NCBI RefSeq assembly: GCF_000425145.1
Contig: NZ_AULF01000012.1
Coordinates: 1 to 64,000, forward strand
Reading direction: 5' to 3'
Origin: Pedobacter glucosidilyticus DSM 23534
Lineage (GTDB): Bacteria > Bacteroidota > Bacteroidia > Sphingobacteriales > Sphingobacteriaceae
Length of the DNA: 64,000 bases
Positions 27,160 to 35,700 of the stretch are shown here, in pieces. The first letter of the stretch is position 1. Every line of letters begins with the position of its first letter. A program made the position numbers and the translations under genes. The notes beneath the pieces were generated by a model. It saw only the letters and a program-made list of their open reading frames with translations, searched no databases and was not told the origin of the DNA.

Positions 27160-27942
27160 CTAACTTTTCTTTTTTACTTTATGCTGAGGAAGATTCAATA
27201 AAGTCTCCTGTAAAAATTCTACTTTACCTGTATGTATATCATAAACGGCACCTACAATTAAAATCTCTCCTTCTACATACTTTTTATGTAAAATAGGTTC
27301 TAAATCTCTTAAATGATTTACTTGTTCAATTACATTTTGACGAACTGCGTTATTCACAGGATCGCCCGGTAAATGCGCACATTTGGCAACTGCCGGTTTT
27401 ATATCATTAATAAGGGTAACAATATGCCCTGGTACATTTTCTGGTCTTTGTACGGCTGCTGCTACTGCCCCACACTCGGTATGCCCTAAAACTACAATGA
27501 GTTTTGTATTAAGCTTTAAGGCAGCAAACTCCATACTTCCATAAGACGCAGCTGCCGAAACCTGCCCTGCCGTACGGATGATAAATAAATCTCCCAAACC
27601 CTGATCAAAAATAACCTCATTGGGCACTCTAGAATCAGAACATCCTACTATGGTAGCAAATGGCTTTTGTCCGTTTTCTAATTCTTTAATGGTTTGTGCA
27701 TCTTGTCTTGGCTTAATACTTTTACCTTCAACAAATCTTTTATTACCGCCCATTAACTTCTTTAAGCCTAGGCGTGGGTCGGCATAGGCAGAATCTCTGT
27801 TGATAACATAATGCTCTGCTCGCCATTTTACCGAATCTATTTTAGCAACTACTTTACTACTGCTTTTTCTATTGGATTGTGCTTGTACACTTAAACTTGC
27901 TATAAACAAGCATATTAAGGTGATATAATAATTGATTTTCAT
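27160..27942 (-). CDS. Periplasmic beta-class carbonic anhydrase
   Basis: A 260-residue zinc enzyme interconverting CO2 and bicarbonate. A clear signal peptide (1-22, ends SVQAQ) puts it in the periplasm, unlike most bacterial beta enzymes. The beta-class zinc site is complete: C101 and D103/R105 in GCSDSRVP, and H154 and C157 in GHTECGA. GDLFIIRTAG is the conserved block following the first ligand. It is the last gene of a tight cluster (31 bp after the LRR gene, 40 bp from there to the SPFH gene), followed by tandem terminators. The neighbours suggest an envelope-linked role, perhaps pH or bicarbonate supply, but that is inference. Confidence 0.93.
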   Translation of the reverse strand: MKINYYITLICLFIASLSVQAQSNRKSSSKVVAKIDSVKWRAEHYVINRDSAYADPRLGLKKLMGGNKRFVEGKSIKPRQDAQTIKELENGQKPFATIVGCSDSRVPNEVIFDQGLGDLFIIRTAGQVSAAASYGSMEFAALKLNTKLIVVLGHTECGAVAAAVQRPENVPGHIVTLINDIKPAVAKCAHLPGDPVNNAVRQNVIEQVNHLRDLEPILHKKYVEGEILIVGAVYDIHTGKVEFLQETLLNLPQHKVKKKS

Positions 27943-27973
27943 TGTCTTGCTATTAAAGTGTATTTTAATGAGT

Positions 27974-28651
27974 TTAAAAATTAATCTTTAGTCCGCCATA
28001 ATTTCTTTTGATAACATTTGTAGGAATAATAGGATTATGATGCACATCCAAAAATTTCAATTTCTTGAGTTCTTTAAGCTCTACCGGTATGGCTTCTAAT
28101 TTATTGTCTCCTAAATACAAAGCCTCTATTTTCTGAAGTTTATTGATATTTTTTGGTAGAACGCGAATTCCATTATTCTCTAAATGCAATATTTTGAGGT
28201 TTTTCATCCTACCTAAAATCTCTAAATCTTCTTCCAACTGTAGATTTTTCTCTTTATCCAGATACAACTCGGTAAGATTTTTTAAAGCGTCAAAGTTTTT
28301 AGGAAGCAAGGCAATCTCATTATCCCCAATATCCAACACTTTTAAGTTTTGAAGTGTGGTAACCTCAGGTGGAACACTAGATAAATGGGTATTCCTGAGA
28401 TTTAAATATTGCAGATTTTTAAACTTGGCAATCTCCTCTAAATGATCAAGCTGTTGGTTTTGTAAGTTTAACCTAAACACCTTTTCAGGCTCTTTCAAAG
28501 CCTCCTCTAGGGTATTATACTCTTTAACTGTTACTTGGGCATCAGCCTTATGAGGCAATACCGCCAGTAAAACACATACGATAATGATTAATAATTGTAA
28601 GTAATCATACACTGTAAACCGCTGTAAGAAAGGTTCTTTTTTAGGTCTCAT
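27974..28651 (-). CDS. Leucine-rich repeat protein with N-terminal membrane segment
   Basis: A 225-residue protein with a hydrophobic segment at about residues 15-38 (LLIIIVCVLLAVLPHKADAQ), probably a signal peptide or anchor. After it come about six leucine-rich repeats of 22-23 residues, with units such as LQYLNLRNTHLSSVPPEV, LKVLDIGDNEIALLPKN and IEALYLGDNKLEAIPVEL. Such repeats usually form a protein-binding solenoid; no enzymatic motif is present. It is sandwiched between SPFH and carbonic anhydrase genes with short gaps, so it may scaffold these partners in the envelope. Binding partner unknown. Confidence 0.75.
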   Translation of the reverse strand: MRPKKEPFLQRFTVYDYLQLLIIIVCVLLAVLPHKADAQVTVKEYNTLEEALKEPEKVFRLNLQNQQLDHLEEIAKFKNLQYLNLRNTHLSSVPPEVTTLQNLKVLDIGDNEIALLPKNFDALKNLTELYLDKEKNLQLEEDLEILGRMKNLKILHLENNGIRVLPKNINKLQKIEALYLGDNKLEAIPVELKELKKLKFLDVHHNPIIPTNVIKRNYGGLKINF

Positions 28652-28691
28652 GATTATTTATTTTAGAGATTGCTGTGTTTTACTTTAAAAG

Positions 28692-29477
28692 CTACTTATC
28701 TTCTGTATTTAAAATGATAGGCGAATCTCCGTTGGTGATAATGGTTTTAGCATTTGGAGATGTAGATAGCTTATTAAAAGCCTCTATAGCCTTAAATCTT
28801 AATAGCATCGGAGATAAACCTTCTGAAATAATTTTTTGAGCATCTCTTACACCTTCGGCCTCAATGGTTCTACGTGTAGCTTCTTGGCGTTCTTTATCCA
28901 AGATAAATTGCATTCTTTGTGCATCCTGTTCTGCTTCCAGCTTTTCTTCAATAGCTTTGGTTAAACCCGGAGGCAATACGATACTCTTTAATAGTACCGA
29001 TTCTATCACAAACCCTCTGCTTTGTAATTGCGACATCATCAACTCTTTAATAGATTTTTCTATCAAAGTTCTTTGGCCAGTGTGCATATCTTTTGCAAAG
29101 TATTGAGAAGAAACATCAGCCACGGCAGATCTAAATACGGGTATGATAACTACCTGCTCATAACTTTTACCCAAGTTTTCTACGATTTTAGGACCATAAT
29201 CGCCAACCAACCTATATAAAATAGATACTTCTGATTGTACGGTTAAACCTTCTTTTGATGGCAATGGCAAGCGTACTTCCATATTAATGGTACGTGTTGG
29301 CAGCTTTATAATGGTAGTTGTAAAGGGATTAAATACCCTTGCACCTTCCATTAAAGGTTTTGGATTTATTTTACCAAAAGAGCGTTTAACACCAATCTCA
29401 CCTTGTTTGATGATGGTACAACTACTTAATGATGCTACCGCCAGGCATGCTGAAAATAAAATAACTTTAGTTTTCAT
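28692..29477 (-). CDS. SPFH/prohibitin-family membrane lipoprotein
   Basis: About 261 residues from the preferred start at 29477, which gives a lipoprotein signal MKTKVILFSACLAVASLSSC; an upstream ATG at 29501 would add eight polar residues. The SPFH (band 7) domain spans about residues 22-200 with GEIGVKRSFGKI, TINMEVRLPLPSKEGLTVQ and VLLKSIVLPPGLTKAIEEK, followed by a charged coiled-coil AEQDAQRMQFILDKERQEA. Prohibitin-like proteins form ring or cage oligomers at membranes and often control proteases or lipid domains. The lipobox suggests attachment on the outer face of a membrane. It heads the SPFH-LRR-carbonic anhydrase cluster, 101 bp after the histidine kinase gene. Confidence 0.85.
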   Translation of the reverse strand: MKTKVILFSACLAVASLSSCTIIKQGEIGVKRSFGKINPKPLMEGARVFNPFTTTIIKLPTRTINMEVRLPLPSKEGLTVQSEVSILYRLVGDYGPKIVENLGKSYEQVVIIPVFRSAVADVSSQYFAKDMHTGQRTLIEKSIKELMMSQLQSRGFVIESVLLKSIVLPPGLTKAIEEKLEAEQDAQRMQFILDKERQEATRRTIEAEGVRDAQKIISEGLSPMLLRFKAIEAFNKLSTSPNAKTIITNGDSPIILNTEDK

Positions 29478-29578
29478 CTTATTAAAATTTAGATTACACA
29501 TTCATTTTCTTTTATAGTGTAAACATAAATTTCTCTTATTAGACTAAACTTAAGCTGATATTAGGATGAGCTTAGAAT

Positions 29579-30946
29579 TTATTGAGGATTTCCTTTCGGT
29601 AAGAACAAAATAAACTCTACAAATTCTGCTTCTTCTAAATGGACGTTTAAATGACCTTTATGGATATCAATTATCCTCTTGGTAAGCGATAAGCCTACAC
29701 CATGTCCTTTTACGTTTTTAGAATTTGAGCCTCTAATAAAGGGATCAAAAATGATATCATTACTTAAATTCAAAGGCATGTTTAATTTGTTCTGAAATTT
29801 TATCTGAATTTCTTCCTTTAAAGTAAGCAATTTGATATGCGCCATTTGGTCTGAAGCAAATTTTACAGCATTTTCTATAAGATTAATAAAAGCACTGTAT
29901 ATCAAACTTTCATTAGCGTAAACTTCCGGTAAATAATCTTCATGATCATCCAAATGCAGGTAAATTTTACTCTCAGGGTATTTTTTATGAACCTCGGCCT
30001 TAGCTTGTATTAATAAGTCTACCACGTTAAGCAGGCTTGTTTTAATTTTGATATCATCAACATCAATACTATTTAGTTCTAATAAATTATTGGTGAGGAT
30101 ATTGAGTTGATTTACATCCTCTAAAACAGATTTTGCCATGCTGCGTAGTTCTTCAACATTATCATTGGCAAGCAAAGAAACTTGAATTTGCCCTGTAATA
30201 GCTGTTAAGGGTGTTCTTAACTCGTGTGAAGCATGAGACACAAAAGCCCTCTGTTTATGAAAAGCCTTTTGCAAACGGTCTAACATTTCGTTAAAACGTT
30301 GTGCCAACTGCCCCAATTCATCTTTTTTACTTCTTTGGCTAAGTCTTAAACTTAAATAAGACGCATGGATGGCATCTATTTCTTTAATCATTTGTTGCAT
30401 AGGTTTAAGCAAGCCTCCTGCAAAAAATCTTCCTAAAATAGCGCTTAAAGCAATCAATAAAATACTCCCGAAACTAAGTAAAATAGCTAAATTATGTTGT
30501 TTGCTTAAGCCATATTGATCTACTGCTGATACGATAACAATATAATCTTGAGCCCGATTTTTAATGATCATTCCAAATTCTTCTACCTCACCTTCTTCCC
30601 AAAAAACTTCTTGGTTGAGTTTTATCTCTCGTAATTTGGACGGAGAATAGCTGTTATTTTTTAATCCACTTTGATAGATTATCTTATCCTGAGCATTAAA
30701 AATAACAATGTTTTCTTTACTAAGTGCGGTCATCTGATTACGACTTAGTATTTTAAGTAAATCAGGACTTACTTCTTCTTTATTAAAGACAATGGTAGCG
30801 GCAGTTAAAGCTTCTCTTTTTAGCCGAGTTTCAAATTCAGATTGCCGGTAAACATCACTTAAAAAGTAAATGGTTACGCAAAAAACCAATAATAAAACGG
30901 TAACGATGCTTAAAAATAAGACCGTCATTTTGGTTCTGATTGTCAT
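29579..30946 (-). CDS. Membrane sensor histidine kinase
   Basis: A 455-residue classic sensor kinase. It has a first membrane helix (about 8-30), a periplasmic sensor segment of about 120 residues, a second membrane helix (about 151-172), a HAMP linker (FAGGLLKPMQQMIKEIDAI), a HisKA domain with phospho-acceptor H241 in SHASHELRTPLTA, and an HATPase domain ending GHGVGLSLTKRIIDIHKGHL. The start ATG overlaps the response regulator stop by 4 bp, so the two are translationally coupled. Architecture resembles CusS-type metal or envelope-stress sensors, but no ligand can be assigned. The SPFH cassette downstream is a plausible target or co-transcribed load. Confidence 0.92.
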   Translation of the reverse strand: MTIRTKMTVLFLSIVTVLLLVFCVTIYFLSDVYRQSEFETRLKREALTAATIVFNKEEVSPDLLKILSRNQMTALSKENIVIFNAQDKIIYQSGLKNNSYSPSKLREIKLNQEVFWEEGEVEEFGMIIKNRAQDYIVIVSAVDQYGLSKQHNLAILLSFGSILLIALSAILGRFFAGGLLKPMQQMIKEIDAIHASYLSLRLSQRSKKDELGQLAQRFNEMLDRLQKAFHKQRAFVSHASHELRTPLTAITGQIQVSLLANDNVEELRSMAKSVLEDVNQLNILTNNLLELNSIDVDDIKIKTSLLNVVDLLIQAKAEVHKKYPESKIYLHLDDHEDYLPEVYANESLIYSAFINLIENAVKFASDQMAHIKLLTLKEEIQIKFQNKLNMPLNLSNDIIFDPFIRGSNSKNVKGHGVGLSLTKRIIDIHKGHLNVHLEEAEFVEFILFLPKGNPQ

Positions 30947-31632
30947 TTCTGTTTTAAAATATAACCCATTCCTACTACAGTATGGATAAGTTTGTTTTGA
31001 TGCCCTTTATCTACTTTATTACGGATATAATTGATATAAACTTCAACAAAATTGGTTCTGGTATCAAAATTAATATCCCAAACCTTTTCGGCCAACTCTA
31101 TTTTAGAAACCACTTTACCCTTGTGTAGCATTAAATATTCTAGCAAACTAAACTCTCTGGCGGTAAGCTCTATTTCTTTACCTGCTCTACGGGCAATTTT
31201 TTCGTTTAAATCTAGTTCTAAATCTGCTACTTGTAAAATTTCTTGTTGCTTAATCTTCTCGGGATAATACTTCAAAAGTGATTTTACCCTTACCAAAAGC
31301 TCCATAAAATCAAAAGGCTTAACCAAATAATCATTAGTACCAACCTCAAAACCTGATAATTTATCAGCCAAGCTTCCCATTGCAGTTAACATCAAAATAG
31401 GAATCCTGTTATCGCTTTTTCTAATTTGCTCGCAAACTGCCAAACCACTCATATCTGGCAAACCAATATCCAATATCACCAAATCATAATGGTTTTGATT
31501 AAAAAGACTAAGTGCCTGAAAACCACAATCTGCAATATCACTAGAGAAATCTTGAGTTTGTAACCCTTTATGAATAAAGGCTGCTACCTTTACCTCATCT
31601 TCTACAATGAGTATATTTTTTTTTTCTAACAT
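30943..31632 (-). CDS. OmpR/PhoB-family response regulator
   Basis: A 229-residue DNA-binding regulator. The receiver domain spans about residues 5-118 with acidic pocket VEDE, phospho-acceptor D55 in ILDIGLPDMSG, the Thr in LMLTAMG and the Lys in YLVKPFDF. A winged-helix effector domain follows (about 133-228; ELTAREFSLLEYLMLHKGKVVSK, split here as two motifs, and FVEVYINYIRNKVD, VVGMGYIL). It is the first gene of the pair with the histidine kinase. The 281 bp upstream is shared with a divergent small gene at 31914. Confidence 0.94.
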   Translation of the reverse strand: MLEKKNILIVEDEVKVAAFIHKGLQTQDFSSDIADCGFQALSLFNQNHYDLVILDIGLPDMSGLAVCEQIRKSDNRIPILMLTAMGSLADKLSGFEVGTNDYLVKPFDFMELLVRVKSLLKYYPEKIKQQEILQVADLELDLNEKIARRAGKEIELTAREFSLLEYLMLHKGKVVSKIELAEKVWDINFDTRTNFVEVYINYIRNKVDKGHQNKLIHTVVGMGYILKQK

Positions 31633-31913
31633 GTTTGTACAGCATTAAGATGTTTTGATGAAGATTAAAATGCTCTTGTATATCATCCTCAAAAACAACA
31701 TAAAACTAATTGATTAAATTAGGTAGAAATTATATCAACCTTAGAAATATATTAGAATTTATTTCTATCCGGGTAAAAATCATGAATCTAACGTTCTGCT
31801 TAATCGTAATGGCACTTTCTTTACTTAGGTTCATCCTCGTTCAAAAAAGTTATTTATCATCATTTTAAAATTAATTTGGATTAGTTCTAAATAAAACAGA
31901 AATTTGAAGTTCT

Positions 31914-32261
31914 ATGAATCAACTAGCGCAAATTACACAAACAGAAGTCTTTAGCACCAATTTTGGCTCTATTAGTCATTGCCCTAGAACAGATTTACTG
32001 ACTTTAACATTTTCAGGCAAAACGGTTACTTATAAATATCCTTGTTTACAAAGGCTAAATAAAGTTATTAACCAAGTTGATTTAGCTAAAATGACTGATG
32101 CTAGCCACTCTGGCTTAGAGATTATTTTCTTGTGCGGTGCCGAGGATTGCTTTGTATTAGATATTCATGAAATTTTAGGGCTTAAAGATTTATTACATGG
32201 TACTTTTACCATGTTTAACTTAAACAGCACTATTAAAGACTGCCTTCAAAGAGTCATCTGA
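31914..32261 (+). CDS. Small conserved-looking protein of unknown function
   Basis: A 115-residue protein I do not recognise. It has no signal peptide or membrane helix and looks soluble, with alternating strand and helix segments (LLTLTFSGKTVTYKYP, then IHEILGLKDLLHG). Four cysteines occur (in SHCPR, YPCLQ, LCGAEDC), but not in a standard metal-binding spacing. It sits alone, divergent from the response regulator and 81 bp upstream of ferritin on the same strand. Composition is like its neighbours, so it is probably a real gene. An iron- or redox-linked role next to ferritin is only a guess. Confidence 0.6.
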   Translation: MNQLAQITQTEVFSTNFGSISHCPRTDLLTLTFSGKTVTYKYPCLQRLNKVINQVDLAKMTDASHSGLEIIFLCGAEDCFVLDIHEILGLKDLLHGTFTMFNLNSTIKDCLQRVI

Positions 32262-32342
32262 TAATTAGATTAACTCCAAATTACTTTTCTAATCTGCTTA
32301 CGGTGTAATATTTGTTATATTTAGGATATAAAAATTTACATC

Positions 32343-32879
32343 ATGAAAGATTTAGTACGTCATAAAAGTTTACTTTCTACCGAAATAGAAAGCAGCTTAA
32401 ATCAGCAAATAAAAAAAGAAGCTCATTCATCATCTCTATATTTAGCTATGGCTTCTTGGTGTGATAGAAATGGTTTTGATTGTTCTGCTCAATATTTCTA
32501 TGATCAATCAGAAGAAGAGCGTAAGCACCAAATGAAATTATTTCATTACGTTTTAGATATGGGTGGTACAGCTATTTCGCCAGACATCAATAATATCAAA
32601 ATTGAGTATATGAGCTTTAGAGAGGTTTTTGAGGATGCGTTAGAACAAGAGATAGCTATTACACAATCTTTTAAAAATATTGCTGCAAAATGCCATAAAG
32701 AACAGGATTTTGTAACCTTAGAGTTTTTAAACTGGTTCTTTAAAGAGCAACGCGAAGAAGAATTTAAAGCAAGAAGAGCTTTAGAATTGTTTGATTTAAT
32801 TGGTGAAGCCGGAACTGGTCGTTGGGAAATTGATAGACATATAGCTAAAATAAAATATAGCGAAGGTGAAGAAGCTTAA
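32343..32879 (+). CDS. Ferritin (non-haem iron storage protein)
   Basis: A 178-residue ferritin that oxidises Fe(II) and stores iron as a 24-mer cage in the cytoplasm. The four-helix bundle and ferroxidase ligands are visible: E26 in KKEAHSSSLYLAMASWC, Y33, and E59/H62 in EEERKHQMKLFHYV. A third-helix Glu pair lies in ALEQEIAIT and a late QREEEFKA segment completes the site. The length matches FtnA-type ferritin rather than bacterioferritin, and the haem-ligand Met of bacterioferritin is absent. It is monocistronic and ends with a strong bidirectional hairpin at 32901. Confidence 0.93.
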   Translation: MKDLVRHKSLLSTEIESSLNQQIKKEAHSSSLYLAMASWCDRNGFDCSAQYFYDQSEEERKHQMKLFHYVLDMGGTAISPDINNIKIEYMSFREVFEDALEQEIAITQSFKNIAAKCHKEQDFVTLEFLNWFFKEQREEEFKARRALELFDLIGEAGTGRWEIDRHIAKIKYSEGEEA

Positions 32880-32900
32880 AAAGCTCTAAACCAACATTAA

Positions 32901-32926
32901 AAAAGCGATAAAAAATTATCGCTTTT
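32901..32926. terminator. Bidirectional terminator between ferritin and the [2Fe-2S] gene
   Basis: AAAAGCGATAA and TTATCGCTTTT form an 11-bp stem around AAAA, with A and T tracts on both sides, so it works in both directions. The stop codon of the minus-strand [2Fe-2S] gene (32916-32918) is inside the right arm. Confidence 0.85.
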
Positions 32927-33176
32927 TTAGTTTTAGCTCATCTAAAGTTTTGAAAACTTGCTTTTCTGTATATTCTTTAAGCCAGATATTTTGAGGTTGT
33001 AGGTTTAAAATGGGGGCAAACTTGCATCTATCGGTACATTCTATCCTAATAACTTCTGTATCTGTATGTTTTACATAAGATTTTAAAGATTTATAACAAT
33101 CCTTACCACCTCTTTTAGCACATTTGCTTCCGGTACAAACGTAAATGATGTTTTCTGGTTCGTAAAACTTACTCAT
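32916..33176 (-). CDS. Thioredoxin-like [2Fe-2S] ferredoxin
   Basis: About 86 residues from the start at 33176. The four cluster cysteines are arranged as CTGSKCAKRGGKDC... and ECTDRCKF, typical of the thioredoxin-fold [2Fe-2S] ferredoxin family. The start at 33176 is chosen because its ATG overlaps the stop of the phosphatase gene as ATGA; the open frame to 33200 would add eight residues. These small proteins are thought to carry electrons, though partners are mostly unknown. It is the last gene of folP - cdaA - phosphatase - ferredoxin, and its stop codon is built into the terminator. Confidence 0.85.
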   Translation of the reverse strand: MSKFYEPENIIYVCTGSKCAKRGGKDCYKSLKSYVKHTDTEVIRIECTDRCKFAPILNLQPQNIWLKEYTEKQVFKTLDELKLKKR

Positions 33177-33856
33177 GCTATGGTATGTATTTCTTCGCAA
33201 CTTACCTCATCCAGAGGATATGTTTTTTGCTCTATCAAATCTTTAATTTCTCCTTTGGCATTAACCACTATTGCAGAAAGTTTGTTGCATTTATATGCGC
33301 CAGTATCTATACAGATAGCATTGGCAGCTTCGTCATATTTAGCTTTTTCTGCGGGTGTATGCCCATAAACCTGTAATTGTGGAAGTCTTTTTATACCGTT
33401 TCTTTGATACAAAACACTATCTACATGATCTGGATTAAAGGGTTCTGCTGTTTCACAAACGCCGGCATGGCTTACCAATAAATGAGGCGTTTGGTAATAC
33501 AAAGGCATTTTTTTAAACAACTCGGCATCAGGCTCTATTCTTCTGCCATGATATAAATACTGAGAAAATGTTTTCTCTCCAGATTTTTGAAACCACTCTT
33601 CGTTATACTGGTTAAGTACATGTTTGTAAAAATACTCTTCGTGGTTACCTCTAATAAAAACGCTATCAGGTTCTTCATCTTTAAGATTAAAAGCCAGTTC
33701 TACTACTTGCGGACAAAAATTACCATGGTCTACCAAATCTCCAACAAAAATAAGCTGTTGTGTATTGGGTTTCCATTTTTTTAATAAAGCTTGTAAAGTA
33801 TGTAAACACCCATGAACGTCTCCTACAATAAAGTGTTCTTTTTTCTTTTTCGGCAT
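33173..33856 (-). CDS. PPP-family metallophosphoesterase
   Basis: A 227-residue cytoplasmic phosphatase with the full PPP signature: GDVHGCLHTL, GDLVDHG and RGNHEEYF supply the dinuclear metal ligands, and later histidines lie in VSHAGVC and VYGHTPAE. This matches small bacterial serine/threonine or diadenosine tetraphosphate-type phosphatases (PrpA/ApaH-like); the substrate is not predictable. It is 18 bp after the cdaA gene and coupled by a 4-bp overlap to the ferredoxin gene. A role in c-di-AMP or nucleotide metabolism is possible from context but unproven. Confidence 0.87.
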   Translation of the reverse strand: MPKKKKEHFIVGDVHGCLHTLQALLKKWKPNTQQLIFVGDLVDHGNFCPQVVELAFNLKDEEPDSVFIRGNHEEYFYKHVLNQYNEEWFQKSGEKTFSQYLYHGRRIEPDAELFKKMPLYYQTPHLLVSHAGVCETAEPFNPDHVDSVLYQRNGIKRLPQLQVYGHTPAEKAKYDEAANAICIDTGAYKCNKLSAIVVNAKGEIKDLIEQKTYPLDEVSCEEIHTIA

Positions 33857-33874
33857 GAACTTGTATGAAAAATA

Positions 33875-34666
33875 TTAATTGAAATCTTTATTCAACAAAC
33901 GTTCCAAATCAGTAAAACTAATATTCATTTTCACCCTCCCCTGCTGTGCATAAGAAATCTCGCCTGTTTCTTCAGAAACGATTAAGGCAGTAGCCTCGCT
34001 AGACTCGGTTACGCCTATTCCGGCCCGGTGTCTTAAACCAAATTGCGGTGGCAACTTATCATTCTCTGTTAAGGGTAAAATACAGCTGGCAGATTTTATT
34101 TTGTTTTCTGATATGATAACGGCACCATCATGTAAAGGACTATGTTTTTGAAAAATACTTTCCAATAAACGTTTAGAAATTTTTGCATCCATCATTTCAC
34201 CACTATTGGCAAAAGCATCTTGATCAAAGTATTTTGCAAAAACAATTAAAGCGCCTGTTCTTGTCTTTTTCATAGATTTGCAGGCATCAATTATGGGTTT
34301 AATTTTGGCCATATTGTTTTTCTCGAGCTCTTCCTTACCAAACATCAGCTTTAGCCAAATCTTATTTTTTAAAGATATATTTTTACCAATAGTAAGTAAA
34401 AACCTTCTAAACTCTTGTTGAAAAACAATGATTAAAGCAATAAAACCTACACTAACAAAACTGCCCAAAATACCTGCAAGCAATTTCATGTTCAATTGCT
34501 CTACTACAAAATAAACCACATAAATCAGGATGAAACCTATAAAAATATTAACGGCAATAGTCCCTCTTATTAAATTGTAGATGTAATAAATGATAATAGC
34601 TACTAAAAGTATGTCGATTACATCTAATACGGTAAGTTTTAAAAAGCTAAAGTCGAGAAAATCCAT
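33875..34666 (-). CDS. cdaA: Membrane diadenylate cyclase CdaA
   Basis: A 263-residue enzyme making c-di-AMP from two ATP. Three membrane helices occupy about residues 10-85, followed by a DisA_N catalytic domain with the key motifs DGAVII and LRHRAGIGVTESSEA. Ending TDLERLLNKDFN is typical of the Bacteroidota version, which lacks the gram-positive YbbR gene next door. It lies 51 bp after folP, an association common in Bacteroidota. c-di-AMP probably controls potassium and osmotic balance here as in other bacteria. Confidence 0.94.
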   Translation of the reverse strand: MDFLDFSFLKLTVLDVIDILLVAIIIYYIYNLIRGTIAVNIFIGFILIYVVYFVVEQLNMKLLAGILGSFVSVGFIALIIVFQQEFRRFLLTIGKNISLKNKIWLKLMFGKEELEKNNMAKIKPIIDACKSMKKTRTGALIVFAKYFDQDAFANSGEMMDAKISKRLLESIFQKHSPLHDGAVIISENKIKSASCILPLTENDKLPPQFGLRHRAGIGVTESSEATALIVSEETGEISYAQQGRVKMNISFTDLERLLNKDFN

Positions 34667-34717
34667 ATTTTAATATTGTGCTCTCGTAATTTATCAAAAA
34701 TTATTGAAAAATTGCGG

Positions 34718-35578
34718 CTATTGTGCTTTAAGGTAGGTTTGATAAAGGCTAATACTCTCTTTTGCCGCCTTCACATCATGAACTCTTAAAATAGCTGCTC
34801 CGTTTTGTAATGCTAAAGTATTTAAAACTGTGGTACCATTTAATGCTTCTTCTGCTGTGGTATTAAGCGTTTTCCAAATCATTGATTTTCTGGAAAGGCC
34901 TGCTAAAACAGGAAAGCCTAAGATTTTAAAAGTAGCCAAATGCTTTAATAAACTAAAGTTTTGGGTAATGTCTTTGGCAAAGCCAAAACCTGGGTCTATC
35001 ATGATGTCATGCACCCCATAAGCTTTTAATTGCTGAATTTTAGTTGAGAAATAATACATCATCTCTTCCATCATATCTTCATAATGGGTTTGAGATTGCA
35101 TATTTTGAGGTGTACCTTTCATGTGCATCAAGATGTAGGGGACTTTTAGTTTCCCCACAGTTTCAAACATCTTTAGGTCTAAATTACCACCTGATATATC
35201 ATTAACGATATGCGCACCAGCATGTATAGCTTTTTCTGCCACACCAGCCCTAAAGGTATCAATAGAAACAAAAGCTTGCTTAAATTCTTTACTGATGAGT
35301 GTTACTGCTGGTAAAAGTCTGGCTTCTTCCTCGGCTTCGCTTATATCTTGCGCTCCTGGTCTTGATGAATAGGCTCCTAAATCTAAAAAATCTGCCCCTT
35401 CGGCAAGCATTTTTTCTGCCTGTTTAAGAATTTCATGGTTAGTATTTACCCTACTGCCAGAAAAAAAAGAATCTGGCGTGATATTGATAATCCCCATAAC
35501 CATAGGTTCACTTAAATCCATCAATTCTCCGCCAATATTTAATGTGTTTTTTACCTGAAGCCTTGTATCTTTAACCAT
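34718..35578 (-). CDS. folP: Dihydropteroate synthase
   Basis: Joins 7,8-dihydropterin pyrophosphate and 4-aminobenzoate in folate synthesis; target of sulfonamides. About 286 residues from the preferred start at 35578 (MVKDTRLQ); the open frame reaches 35599. Diagnostic motifs in order are MGIINITPDSFFSGSR, DLGAYSSRPGA, SIDTFRAGVA, IVNDISGG, DPGFGFAKD and ILRVHDV. All substrate-binding segments look intact. It heads the minus-strand cluster with cdaA, divergent from the DUF1599 gene with about 120 bp between. Confidence 0.95.
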   Translation of the reverse strand: MVKDTRLQVKNTLNIGGELMDLSEPMVMGIINITPDSFFSGSRVNTNHEILKQAEKMLAEGADFLDLGAYSSRPGAQDISEAEEEARLLPAVTLISKEFKQAFVSIDTFRAGVAEKAIHAGAHIVNDISGGNLDLKMFETVGKLKVPYILMHMKGTPQNMQSQTHYEDMMEEMMYYFSTKIQQLKAYGVHDIMIDPGFGFAKDITQNFSLLKHLATFKILGFPVLAGLSRKSMIWKTLNTTAEEALNGTTVLNTLALQNGAAILRVHDVKAAKESISLYQTYLKAQ

Positions 35579-35700
35579 TATTTTAAATATAAATACCAAC
35601 AGAGCCCTCTTTCATCTATAATCATGATAAATAAAGGGCAGAATTTTTAAAAGCAACAAAATAGCCATAATTTTACGATTTAAATAAACCCGATATCAGA

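Noticed and set aside
29579-31632. Two-component pair as PUL regulator
   Set aside because: It is surrounded by housekeeping genes and is of OmpR type; PUL1 has its own HTCS and PUL2 a partial one.
32343-32879. Bacterioferritin or Dps
   Set aside because: Length, ExxH spacing and the missing haem-ligand Met fit ferritin.
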